NCBI GenBank assembly: GCA_024696825.1
Contig: JAILGL010000071.1
Location: 1 to 64,000, forward strand
Direction: 5' to 3'
DNA: 64,000 nucleotides
Source: Lachnospiraceae bacterium
GTDB lineage: Bacteria; Bacillota; Clostridia; Lachnospirales; Lachnospiraceae
Shown: positions 38,301-47,400 of the stretch, one piece after another
How positions within the stretch are numbered: position 1 is the stretch's first letter
Layout of the letters: each line of letters opens with the position of its first letter
Position numbers and translations under genes: made by a program
Notes under the pieces: model-generated
Database searches by the model: none
Told to the model about the DNA's origin: nothing
The model's input: only the letters and a program-made list of their open reading frames with translations

Positions 38301-39887
38301 TACCTTAACTGCACCTATCTCAATTATCTTATGATTTCTGACACCGATACCTGTGGTCTCAAGGTCAAATATAACATAGTCAGAATCTAAGGATTCCCCA
38401 TGAGAATTCTTGGCAATATCCACCAAATCATCTACCAGATAAGCTTCCATTCCATATATAAGCTTGAGATTATCATCACGACTTATGGCATGATAAGCAT
38501 CAGGGAAGGCTTGCACCACACCATGATCAGTTATGGCTATGGCAGTATGACCCCAGCTTTTGGCTGTATTAATATAATCCTTCACACTCATAACAGAATC
38601 ATTCTCACTCATCTGAGTATGGGCATGAAGCTCTACTCTCTTCATTCCGTCATATTCATCTTTTCTCTTCTGTCTGGTATCGGCTATTTCCTTAATACCC
38701 TTTATTTTATTAAGGCCTACCTCACCTGAAAATCTGTCATATTCAGGAAAGCCTTTAACACGGAAAAACTTTCCGCGTTTAGCTCCGTCTGTAAGTATCT
38801 TAACAGGCTCCTCGGCCTCTTCTGTTCTAATAAATATTTTGACAGTTAAGCCATCTGTAAAGTCCGATAAGCCAAGAGAGCAAATATTCCACTCTCCATT
38901 TTTGGATTCCTTTACCTCAAAGGAAATGGCCTGTCCCTCAACAACCTTTTCAGTTCTCTCTTCCTGAGTAATATCACAGATTTTAACTACATCGCCATTA
39001 ACGTTATAACCTAAGAAGCAGTCCACATCCACCTCTTCATTGGCTCTTTTCTTTTTAAAGCTGTTAAACCTTTTACTGTCAAAATTACCGGAAAAACCGC
39101 CCCTCTTTTCTCCACTATTACCTGAAGCTTTACTTTGATTATTAGAAGAATTATCTCCTGCAGAAGAAGTATTTTTAGCTGCTGAATTATTATTTTTATC
39201 TGAGCTTTTATCACTGTCACTTGCAGCTTCTTTCCCACTCCCCTTCTTTTCTTCAGAAGAATCCTTTGCCCCTATAAAGCCCTCATCCTCTGATGTATTA
39301 GATGAATCTTCTTTAATGGAATTTCTGTCAATTCCTAATTCCTCATAAGGATCCATATTGGCATAAGGGTCAGTATAATTATCCTTGTTTTCCAATGTAA
39401 AGTTCATATCTACATCGATATCATAGTGACCAATCTTTTGAAATACCTCTATTATCTCAGTTTTAAAATCCTCTTTTCTGGACTTGTTAATACTGTTATT
39501 AACGCATTCTAAGTTAAGAGTATTCCCCTCCATATCTATCTTAGAGGTAAGAAGAATATTAAATAAAATAACATCCTTTTCCTTAAATTTTTGGAAAACA
39601 CTTTCCTTATATTCATTCCAAAAATACTCAGGAGTATAGGCATCAGAAAGCTCATAATTCTCATCTATAAATACAGTAAAACCTGTGCTTTTAAGGGAAT
39701 TATTAAGTCTCTCCTTTAATAATCTTATCTCTCTATATTCAATTAAATGATTACTGGAAATATCCACCGTAAGAAGCTGTTCCTTCTTACTTGCATTTAC
39801 ACTTAAAACATAAACCTCGGAAAAAATTCTCTTCTGTCTGTCAGTGAGATTTAATCCGTTAAATGCATCCATAAGTAACTTTTTCAA
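35301..39887 (-). CDS. polC: DNA polymerase III PolC-type alpha subunit
   Basis: 1528 aa; PHP domain MKRVELHAHTQMSENDSV, exonuclease YVIFDLETTGIGVRNHKIIEIGAVKV, VGSRGSVGSSFAAY. Confidence 0.97.
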   Translation of the reverse strand: MKKLLMDAFNGLNLTDRQKRIFSEVYVLSVNASKKEQLLTVDISSNHLIEYREIRLLKERLNNSLKSTGFTVFIDENYELSDAYTPEYFWNEYKESVFQKFKEKDVILFNILLTSKIDMEGNTLNLECVNNSINKSRKEDFKTEIIEVFQKIGHYDIDVDMNFTLENKDNYTDPYANMDPYEELGIDRNSIKEDSSNTSEDEGFIGAKDSSEEKKGSGKEAASDSDKSSDKNNNSAAKNTSSAGDNSSNNQSKASGNSGEKRGGFSGNFDSKRFNSFKKKRANEEVDVDCFLGYNVNGDVVKICDITQEERTEKVVEGQAISFEVKESKNGEWNICSLGLSDFTDGLTVKIFIRTEEAEEPVKILTDGAKRGKFFRVKGFPEYDRFSGEVGLNKIKGIKEIADTRQKRKDEYDGMKRVELHAHTQMSENDSVMSVKDYINTAKSWGHTAIAITDHGVVQAFPDAYHAISRDDNLKLIYGMEAYLVDDLVDIAKNSHGESLDSDYVIFDLETTGIGVRNHKIIEIGAVKVKNGEIVDRFSTFVNPEEPIPYEITELTTITDNDVKDKETIDIILPRFLEFCKGCSLVAHNADFDYGFIKHYGTLLGLKVDFTVVDTVGLSRLLLPQLGRFKLDRVAKELKVVLDNHHRAVDDAECTAHIFLKLCERLKKQGVTDLDGVNKLKDGNNNNIRKLRPHHAIILAKNETGRVNLYRLVSESHVKTFYKKPIIAKSLLNQYREGLILGSACSSGELYEAILEDKEPDVIDRIVRYYDYLEVQPLGNNRYLVDNTEKYKNIQDEQDLIDINRKIIKLGEEYQKLVCATCDIHFLNPEDSVYRQIMMAAKKFGDANAQPPIYYRTTEEMLKEFFYLPSDKAYEIVVKNTNIIADMIEDISPLSPRKCPPIIENSDVTLREICERRAKEIYGDKLPPVVRERLDRELNSIIGNGYAVMYIIAQKLVWKSNEDGYLVGSRGSVGSSFAAYTAGITEVNSLAAHYYCPDCHYSEFDSPELKSYVGTSACDIPDKMCPNCGKLLAKDGHDIPFETFLGFKGNKEPDIDLNFSSEYQSNAHDYTEVIFGHGQTYKAGTVSGIQDKTAYGYVKKFCEEEGLDKRSAEMTRLASGMVGTRRTTGQHPGGIVVLPVGEDINTFTPVQHPADKADSPVVTTHFDYHKIDSNLLKLDILGHQDPTMIRELMDLTGVDATKIPLNDKEVLSLFESTEALGITPEDIGGCQLGCLGLPEFGTKFVINMLLEAKPKNFSDLVRISGLSHGTDVWINNAQYYISTGKCTLSSAICTRDDIMIYLISKGIENEKSFTIMESVRKGKGLKPEWEEDMKAHDVPDWYIESCKKIKYMFPKAHAVAYVMMAMRVAYFKVHYPLAYYAAYFSIRATAFDYEKMACGRDKLENYIRDYNKRMNQLSDQEKNTLENMKIVQEMYARGYDFMPIDIYKAKANRFQIVDGKLMPSLLSIEGLGDKAAEMFEAEAEKGKFLSREDISKRAKVPQTVLDKMDELNLLYSLPKSNQISIFDI

Positions 39888-39930
39888 AAAAATCCCTCAC
39901 ATTCATATAATCCATTATAAATGGTGAAAA

Positions 39931-40782
39931 TTACGAATTATTAATTGCTTCAAACATATTTATGGCTCTTTTATTAGCCTTTACATCATGTACTCTTACA
40001 AAATTATAGCCTGCTCTTGCAGCAAGTACTGATGTTACAAGAGTTCCCTCTTCTCTTTGTTCTACAGGAAGGTTAAGAGCATTACCTATAACAGACTTTC
40101 TTGAAGCCCCCAGAAGACAAGGATATCCCATTTTCATAAACTCATCCAAATGCTTCAAAACCTGCAAATTTTCTTCCTGTGTTTTATTAAATCCAACTCC
40201 CGGATCAAGTATTATTTTTTCTTCATGAATACCTGCCTCAAGGGCAATATTTACAGAATCAGAAAGCCCCGCTTTAACCCTTAATATAACATCAGAATTA
40301 AATGCTTTTTTCTGCTCCTCACTTCTCTTACTATAATCCCTGTCATACTCATCTGCATGCATGATTACCACCGGCACATTAAAATCTGCTATAACCTTAG
40401 CCATACTTAAATCTGACTCAGTATATTTAAGTCCCATAATATCATTTGCCATATCAGCACCTGCATGAAGAGCTGCCTTCATGGCAGAAGCCCTATAAGA
40501 ATCTATGGATACCGGAATATCAAAATGCATCTTTATGGTTTTTACAAGAGCCTCTAATATAAGAGCTTCCTCTTTTACATCTATTTCCTCATATCCGGGC
40601 CTTGTACTCTGAGCACCTATATCTATAATATCTGCGCCCTCTTCTATCATTTCCTCCACTCTTTTTAGAGCAGAATCTAAATTGTTATATTTACCACCAT
40701 CTGAAAAGGAATCATTGGTATAGTTTAAAATTCCCATTACATAGGTTTTCTTGTCATCAAATATATATTTTCCAAGCTTCAT
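39931..40782 (-). CDS. folP: Dihydropteroate synthase
   Basis: YVMGILNYTNDSFSDGGKYN, IIDIGAQSTRPGYEEI, ILDPGVGFNKTQEENL. Confidence 0.96.
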   Translation of the reverse strand: MKLGKYIFDDKKTYVMGILNYTNDSFSDGGKYNNLDSALKRVEEMIEEGADIIDIGAQSTRPGYEEIDVKEEALILEALVKTIKMHFDIPVSIDSYRASAMKAALHAGADMANDIMGLKYTESDLSMAKVIADFNVPVVIMHADEYDRDYSKRSEEQKKAFNSDVILRVKAGLSDSVNIALEAGIHEEKIILDPGVGFNKTQEENLQVLKHLDEFMKMGYPCLLGASRKSVIGNALNLPVEQREEGTLVTSVLAARAGYNFVRVHDVKANKRAINMFEAINNS

Positions 40783-40810
40783 ATTATCCTAATCCTCTCA
40801 ATTTTTAAGA

Positions 40811-42250
40811 TTAAAGTTTTGATATAACATCCTTCACATCTCTTTGTAAGGACAGGGAACCGCAAATTACAATATTTATGTTATTCTCCCTTGCACATTC
40901 TAAGGCCTCAAGCACCGCAATCTCAATATTTTCGCACCCTTTGACACTTTTCAATATATGCTTTTTATCCAACCTCTTTATTATATCAGATAGAGAATTA
41001 AAGTCCATACCTCTTTTTGTAGGAGCAGAGACAGTAAAGACTGAAAATGCTTTATTTAGGATATATTCAATGTTTTTTTCATAATCTTTATCCTTAAAGG
41101 TTCCATATATGAAAGCAAATTTTTCATTTGGAAAATATGTATCAAGAGATTCCATTAATCTCTTAAAGGCCCCGGGATTATGAGCTCCATCCAGAATAAT
41201 TAAGGGGTTATAAGGGGTTATACCTGAAGTTCCCTTTAAATTAACCCTTGAATTTACCTCCATAAACTCAAATCTTCCGGGCCAGGTAGTATTATTAATA
41301 GCATTTATAGCCTTTTCTATCCTTTCATCACACACTTCATTATAAGAGCTTTTTACTTCCTTAACTTCACCTGTAATTAAAAGCTTTACCGCAGTAAAGG
41401 CAAGAGCTGCATTATCCACCATATAGGTGCCCTTAGCCTTAATATTTAAGGCTTCTGAAAATGCTTTAAAGCTACTGACTTCCTTTGAAATATTTATATC
41501 TGTAACAGGAATAATTTTTACATTTTCTGAGCCTTCAAACTCCTTTTCTATACTATCTTTAAGAAGCTTTTCTTCCCCTGTAACATAAAGCTTAGAGCCT
41601 TGTTTTTCACTGTAAAGAATAAGCTCCTCCATAACATTTTTCTCCTGAATTATAGAGATTACAGGAGTCTTCTCTTTTATTATCCCAAACTTATTATTAG
41701 CTATTTCTAAAAGGGTATTTCCAAGAAATCCCATATGGTCCATGCTTATGGAGGTAAGAATACTAAGTACAGGCTTTATAATATTAGTAGCATCAAGGCT
41801 TCCACCCATTCCGCATTCGATTATAGCTATATCCACCTTCCACTTTTTAAACATTAAAAACGAAAGTAAGGTCTCTATCTCAAAGGCAGAAAGAGTCAAA
41901 TTATTATCCTCAAGCTTTTTAACTATATCTGTAATTAACTCCCCATAATCCTCCTTTGAAATGTAAGTTGGATTATGATTTTCCTCCTCATAAAGAGAGA
42001 TTATCTCCCTCCTGTCAATAACTGCAGGAGACATATATCTACCCACCTTAAGACCACATTTAGAAAGAGCCTTAGCCATAAATTCTCCCACTGCGCCCTT
42101 TCCATTAGTTCCTGCAATATGTACTGTAGGATAAGTTAAATGTGGATTATCAAATAACTCAGAACCTCTTTTTATGGTATCAAGAGTATATTTTACATTC
42201 ATATCCACCTTTATATTATTTAGATAATCTATTGCTTCTTCATAATTCAT
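40811..42250 (-). CDS. folC: Folylpolyglutamate synthase / dihydrofolate synthase
   Basis: YPTVHIAGTNGKGAVGEFMAKAL, SISMDHMGFLGNTLLEIANNKFGIIK, LDGAHNPGAF. Confidence 0.95.
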   Translation of the reverse strand: MNYEEAIDYLNNIKVDMNVKYTLDTIKRGSELFDNPHLTYPTVHIAGTNGKGAVGEFMAKALSKCGLKVGRYMSPAVIDRREIISLYEEENHNPTYISKEDYGELITDIVKKLEDNNLTLSAFEIETLLSFLMFKKWKVDIAIIECGMGGSLDATNIIKPVLSILTSISMDHMGFLGNTLLEIANNKFGIIKEKTPVISIIQEKNVMEELILYSEKQGSKLYVTGEEKLLKDSIEKEFEGSENVKIIPVTDINISKEVSSFKAFSEALNIKAKGTYMVDNAALAFTAVKLLITGEVKEVKSSYNEVCDERIEKAINAINNTTWPGRFEFMEVNSRVNLKGTSGITPYNPLIILDGAHNPGAFKRLMESLDTYFPNEKFAFIYGTFKDKDYEKNIEYILNKAFSVFTVSAPTKRGMDFNSLSDIIKRLDKKHILKSVKGCENIEIAVLEALECARENNINIVICGSLSLQRDVKDVISKL

Positions 42251-42262
42251 AAATATACCCCT

Positions 42263-43849
42263 TTAGACATTATAATCAAAATGCACTCTTAAGCCCTTTG
42301 GATAGTGATTTTTAAGGGTTCCGTTATTGTTTTTGGATAACCCCAAGGAAAGCCCCTTATAAAGCACTACACATGGTCCCTTTTTAAGCTTATTATCATC
42401 ACTTACATTAAGGGTAAGTCCCTTTAAAAAGTCCTTAGCCTCTCTGTCAGAAGCCTCATAAACATTATCTGCATATTTATAAAATGCTCTTATAAAGCTA
42501 TGGGATAATTCAAATCTGTTCTTCTTAAAAGTCCCAATATGAAGCCCCGGTCTTACAACCCTTAAGCTATCCAAGGTTTCTTTTTTTATACCCTTTGGAA
42601 GTAAGTAGACATTATCTGAAAACCTAATATAATCCCCTTCTAAAACCCTGTCAATCACCTCTTTAACAGGAGCTTTTTCAGCATAAAAAGCCTGCTTTAT
42701 CTCAGCTATAATTATCTCATTATCTGAAACATTTTTTCCGTTATTTTTTTTATTATTTTTACCTAAATTTTTTCTTTTATTTTTACTCTTTTTTTCTTCA
42801 TATTTTTCTTTAGAATTAAATGCTTTTTCTTCTAAATTTTCTGCCACAGATAAAGATTTTTCCTCGCCACATTTTTTAAATACAGCGGCAAAATGCCCCT
42901 CTCCCTTTGTCTTATGTGGCCAGATTCTTACAGAAGAATTTTTAACTTCTTCATCATCAGAAATCCCTTTACTTAAATTACTTAAATCCTCTTTAGAAAA
43001 GCCCTCCCTTTCTAAATCAGGAAAAACATTAACACCCTCTATATCATCAAAGGAAGATAAAATCCACTGAACCATATCTTCATCTTCCTCTTTAGAAAAT
43101 GAACAGGTAGAATAACAAAGCCTTCCGCCAGGTTTAAGCATTAAAAAGGCTTCCTTTAAAATCTCCTTTTGTCTCTCTTCGCATTTAATAACATTTTCTC
43201 TACTCCACTCCTTTATGGCATCAGAATCCTTTCTAAACATACCTGAGCCTGAGCATGGAGCGTCCACCATTATTTTATCAAAATATTCGTAAAATTTATC
43301 CGTAAGCTTATCTGGAAATTCATTAGTAACTATTACATTTGAAAATCCCATTCTCTCTATATTTTGTGAAAGAATCTTACTTCTTTCGCGCATTGGCTCA
43401 TTGGATATAAGAAGTCCCTCCCCCTTTAAATTCATGGCTATGGAGGTACTTTTCCCACCGGGTGCAGCGCAAAGATCTAAAACCTTATCTCCCGGTTTTA
43501 CCTTAAGAAGAGTCCCGGGAAGCATAGCAGAAGGCTCCTGTACGTAAAGCGCACCCATTTCATGATAAACACTTTTTCCAGGCTCCTCATCCTTACTTAC
43601 ATAAAACCCATCTAAAGACCAGGGAACTCTTTCTAATTTGTATGGAAGTATCTCTTTTATTTCAGGATTTTTCTCTGCATTATTCTCATTTTTTTTAGAT
43701 GCATTTTCGTTTTCAAGCATCATGGAATTAAGCTTAATTCCATAAGCGCTTTTCTCATTATACGAATTATAAAAATCCTCATATTCATCCTTTAAAAGGG
43801 CTTTCATATCCTCTAAAAATTCATTTGAAAGATCAAATAATTTATCCAT
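42263..43849 (-). CDS. NOL1/NOP2/Sun-type 16S rRNA m5C methyltransferase (RsmF-like)
   Basis: VLDLCAAPGGKSTSIAM, MVDAPCSGSGMFRKD, YSTCSFSKEEDEDMV. Confidence 0.92.
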   Translation of the reverse strand: MDKLFDLSNEFLEDMKALLKDEYEDFYNSYNEKSAYGIKLNSMMLENENASKKNENNAEKNPEIKEILPYKLERVPWSLDGFYVSKDEEPGKSVYHEMGALYVQEPSAMLPGTLLKVKPGDKVLDLCAAPGGKSTSIAMNLKGEGLLISNEPMRERSKILSQNIERMGFSNVIVTNEFPDKLTDKFYEYFDKIMVDAPCSGSGMFRKDSDAIKEWSRENVIKCEERQKEILKEAFLMLKPGGRLCYSTCSFSKEEDEDMVQWILSSFDDIEGVNVFPDLEREGFSKEDLSNLSKGISDDEEVKNSSVRIWPHKTKGEGHFAAVFKKCGEEKSLSVAENLEEKAFNSKEKYEEKKSKNKRKNLGKNNKKNNGKNVSDNEIIIAEIKQAFYAEKAPVKEVIDRVLEGDYIRFSDNVYLLPKGIKKETLDSLRVVRPGLHIGTFKKNRFELSHSFIRAFYKYADNVYEASDREAKDFLKGLTLNVSDDNKLKKGPCVVLYKGLSLGLSKNNNGTLKNHYPKGLRVHFDYNV

Positions 43850-43861
43850 TTTACCTCACAC

Positions 43862-43902
43862 AGAAAAAAAGTGAGACTTATATGTAATAAGTCTCACTTA
43901 AG
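43862..43902 (-). terminator. Intrinsic terminator downstream of DUF4234 gene
   Basis: AAGTGAGACTTAT / ATAAGTCTCACTT with T-run on minus. Confidence 0.88.
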
Positions 43903-43934
43903 AATTCATAAACAATAATAATTAATAATAACTA

Positions 43935-44261
43935 TTATGCTGCTCTCTGGTTAATCTCGTTCTGAAGAAGACAGAAGTCGATAATACTTAATTCGAAAAT
44001 AGCTAAAACTAAGTAAATAACAGCACGGTTTCCATTATCACCAATCATATCATCAAGCTTCTTACCTGTTACATACATCCAGTACATTAAGAAAATACCA
44101 GCAGTAACAATACTAAGAAGGATAACTACGATACCACTAAACTGTGAATCACCTGTCATTGTATTAACATCTTCAACAATACAGTACTCCCAGTAGAGAC
44201 CATAGATACCACATGTTACGATTGTAAGAATAATGCAAACTGCAATATTTCTCTGTTTCAT
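43935..44261 (-). CDS. DUF4234-type small membrane protein
   Basis: VCIILTIVTCGIYGLYWEYCIVEDVN plus further TM helices; DUF4234-like. Confidence 0.75.
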   Translation of the reverse strand: MKQRNIAVCIILTIVTCGIYGLYWEYCIVEDVNTMTGDSQFSGIVVILLSIVTAGIFLMYWMYVTGKKLDDMIGDNGNRAVIYLVLAIFELSIIDFCLLQNEINQRAA

Positions 44262-44341
44262 GATTTCATTCCTCCTTAAATGATTTTAAGGGAAGCAATC
44301 ATAGTAAATATAATGCTTTCCTTTGTAATAAATTATTTAAA

Positions 44342-44386
44342 TTACGACTTATTATATCATATAGCGAAAACGGTTTCAAGTCGTAA
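44342..44386 (-). promoter_or_regulatory. Promoter of DUF4234 gene bracketed by perfect 9-bp inverted repeat
   Basis: Minus TTGAAA (44374-44379)-N17-TATAAT (44351-44356), flanked by TTACGACTT (44342-44350) and AAGTCGTAA (44378-44386). Confidence 0.75.
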
Positions 44387-44415
44387 ATAAAATTTTGAAT
44401 TTATTACTTATTTTA

Positions 44416-47400
44416 TTATTTATTATTGTTAATACTACTGTTAATTGCCCCTGTAACACCTGCTACTGCACCATGTCCAAGATTATTTGCAACCTTTTTA
44501 GTAGCAGCCTCATTTAAGCCTCTGGCACTTACAGTTGCCTCCTTAGCACATTTCATTAGTTCAGTGGCATTATTCTTATATCCACCAAGCTTAGTTTCCA
44601 TAATATGGTCATACTCGCCCAGATTAATATGATTAACTCCCTGATTTTCTACCTGCTTGGAAAGCTTACCAAATACTCTCTGTTTATCGCCTATGGCATC
44701 TGCATTTCCCATGGCCTTACCCTTAATATTATAATTTTCATAAATATCTCTGATTTTATCAACCTGGTGTATGCATTCAACCTGAGCCTCAGCACCATTC
44801 ATAAGAGCCTTGGCATCCTTACTAAGTCCCTCCTTTGGAAGATTTCTGCTAAGCACATCTTCAAGCTCCTTAGATGCATTTTTTAGACGGCTAGGATCTG
44901 AAACCACCTCTTCAAACAGCTTTTGAGCCTTATCATATTCATGGGTCATTTTATACATACCCTCTTTCATATTCATTTCAAGAGCCTCATCAGAAATATC
45001 CCCTCCCGTAAGAACCTTATTAATCTGCTGATAATATTCAGGGTCCTCAGGAGTTACTGCACGTCCCTTATACTTAGCTATAAGCTCCTTGGCATCATCA
45101 TAGGAGGTACCGGTGGTTTTAGACCAGGCCTTAGCTACTGCATTATCAGTATCCGCCTGACTAAAGTATATAACCTTTCCATCCTTAGTCTTTATTCTAG
45201 GAGAAATATCTATATCCATACCGGTTTTTAAATTGGCCGCAGTCTTATTACCTGTAGCATAGAAAACCTCTATATCCTCTTTTCTATAGCCCTTCTTAAG
45301 AGCCTCCTCCAAAAGATTATCCTTTATTAAATCCTCAGAAGGCGCCTTTAGATAATCATTTTGATTACGGTTAAACATTTCGATATATTTATCTGCCTTA
45401 CGAACTCCTTTTTCTATAGCTTCTCCCGTTCTACTTCCCATATTTAACTTATTAATGGCAAGAGAATCCTGCTGCATATCAAAATAAGCCCTCTTCATCA
45501 CGGCCTCTGCCTCAGGTGTAGGATTAGCATTAAATGCATCTACAGCCTTTTTATAATTCTTATAAACCGCGCTGGCACGAAGCTCTGCTGCATCATGAGC
45601 AAGCCCCTTAAGTGTGGAAACAGGACTCTTTACGCCCCCTTTACTACCCCTAATATATTTAAATGCAGTGCCTGCCGCCTTATCTACGGCTGTATCACAA
45701 CCCTTTGCCGCCTGGTAATATATAAGACATTTGCTCTTTGGATCATAATGCAGTGATAAGAGTTCTTCCTTCCTAAGACTTGCCCATTTATAAAACTTCT
45801 TAGGACAATTTGCAAGCCCCCTTATACTCTTTGGAATCTTCTGTACAAATTTTCCTGTCTGCTTACTTGCCCACTTGCCAAGATCTGCCTTAACACCTGC
45901 AGGAAGGCTTACTATGGTATTAACTCCAACCTTCATAACTCCTGCAGAAACAACCTCTATAAAGATTGGCACAGAACCTGCAAGCATGGATTTACCAAGG
46001 CTTCTATCCGATAAAAGCTTGTGTTCATTACTTTGGTAAACTGCCTTATTGACATCCATGGTTAAGAATATTGCTTCAGAAGCTCCTCCTGTAAGTGCAC
46101 CTGCTGCCATTCTAAGAGCTATACCGCCCCAGGTATCTATATATTTCTCATTAATTTGTGTAAATGCAGCGGACAGTGTAATTAAAAAGCTGTTAGCATC
46201 GTGATGTGCTGTTTCCTGTATTTTTTCAAGCATCCTCTGCCTCTCTGAAAGGACATTTTTCTTATGATATTCTATGGTCCAGTCTATCTGATGACGAATG
46301 AGTGCTAACTGCAAAGTATCATAACCATAATGATAATCATAACCCTCTAACATAATATCCAGCATACTGGTATATGGAGCAAGCTTTGTGAAAATACTTT
46401 GCTTAAAGGAATCCAAATGGCCCAGTATAGTTTTTGGATTACCATATTCATCCGTATCCATGAAATTAAATGCAGTGCTATAAATAAAGCTATCTAACTC
46501 ATTTATGTACTCCTGTATTCTCATATCCTCCTCAGTTGCACACTCTAATCCCTGACGATATGGCTGACTTTCTAATAAAACATGCTTTTTAGTAACAACC
46601 TTTAATTCATTACCAAGAGAGTCTAAGGGATCTTCACCAATGGCACGTCCCTTTAATACAATGTGGTATCTGTGAGGAGACTCAAGAAATGCCTTTTCAC
46701 AGAAAAATGTATACTCACTCATGGAATCTGTTATATTAGTCCTTCTATAGTTTAAGCCAAGTTCCATAACTCTTTCCATAACGGACAGCTCTTCCTCAGG
46801 ATTCTTAGTCCTCTCATCTTCCTTTGGCTCCTCAAAGTTAAATTCCACCTCCGCAGGCTTATAATAAACCTCTCTCTTTTCCTCATCGTAGCGGAGAATA
46901 TAAGCATTTACCTTAGTAAAGGACATAGTAAAGTCATTTCTATCCAAATCCTGAACCTGTTTTCCCATAGACTCCTTCTTTCTAAGTCTATAGCAGGCAA
47001 TTCTATCGGCGCTAAAATTAAGTCCCTCAGTCACACGATAAACATCTATGGACTCCTCTAAAATCCTATCCTTATCAGAAACTGTAATGGTTAAAACGTT
47101 AGTCTCATAGGTTCCATTATCTCCCGGCTCCTCATTAATGTCATTTAATATGGCAAAATAGACATTAGGTGCATCCTTATTATCACTTTTAATCCAGGCA
47201 GCTGTATAGCTTGAGCCCTTATTCATTTTCACATTTATCTTACAGGTATTTAAATCCATTCCAAATATCTTAAAGCCCACATAGGCTCCACGTCTGTCAC
47301 AGGCAAGAAGAGCTATGTTTGGCTGATTAAGTTTAATAGCAGGATCATCTATAAAGAAGCGTACACTATTAGTATAGGTGCCTCCCTTTCCAAAGAATTT

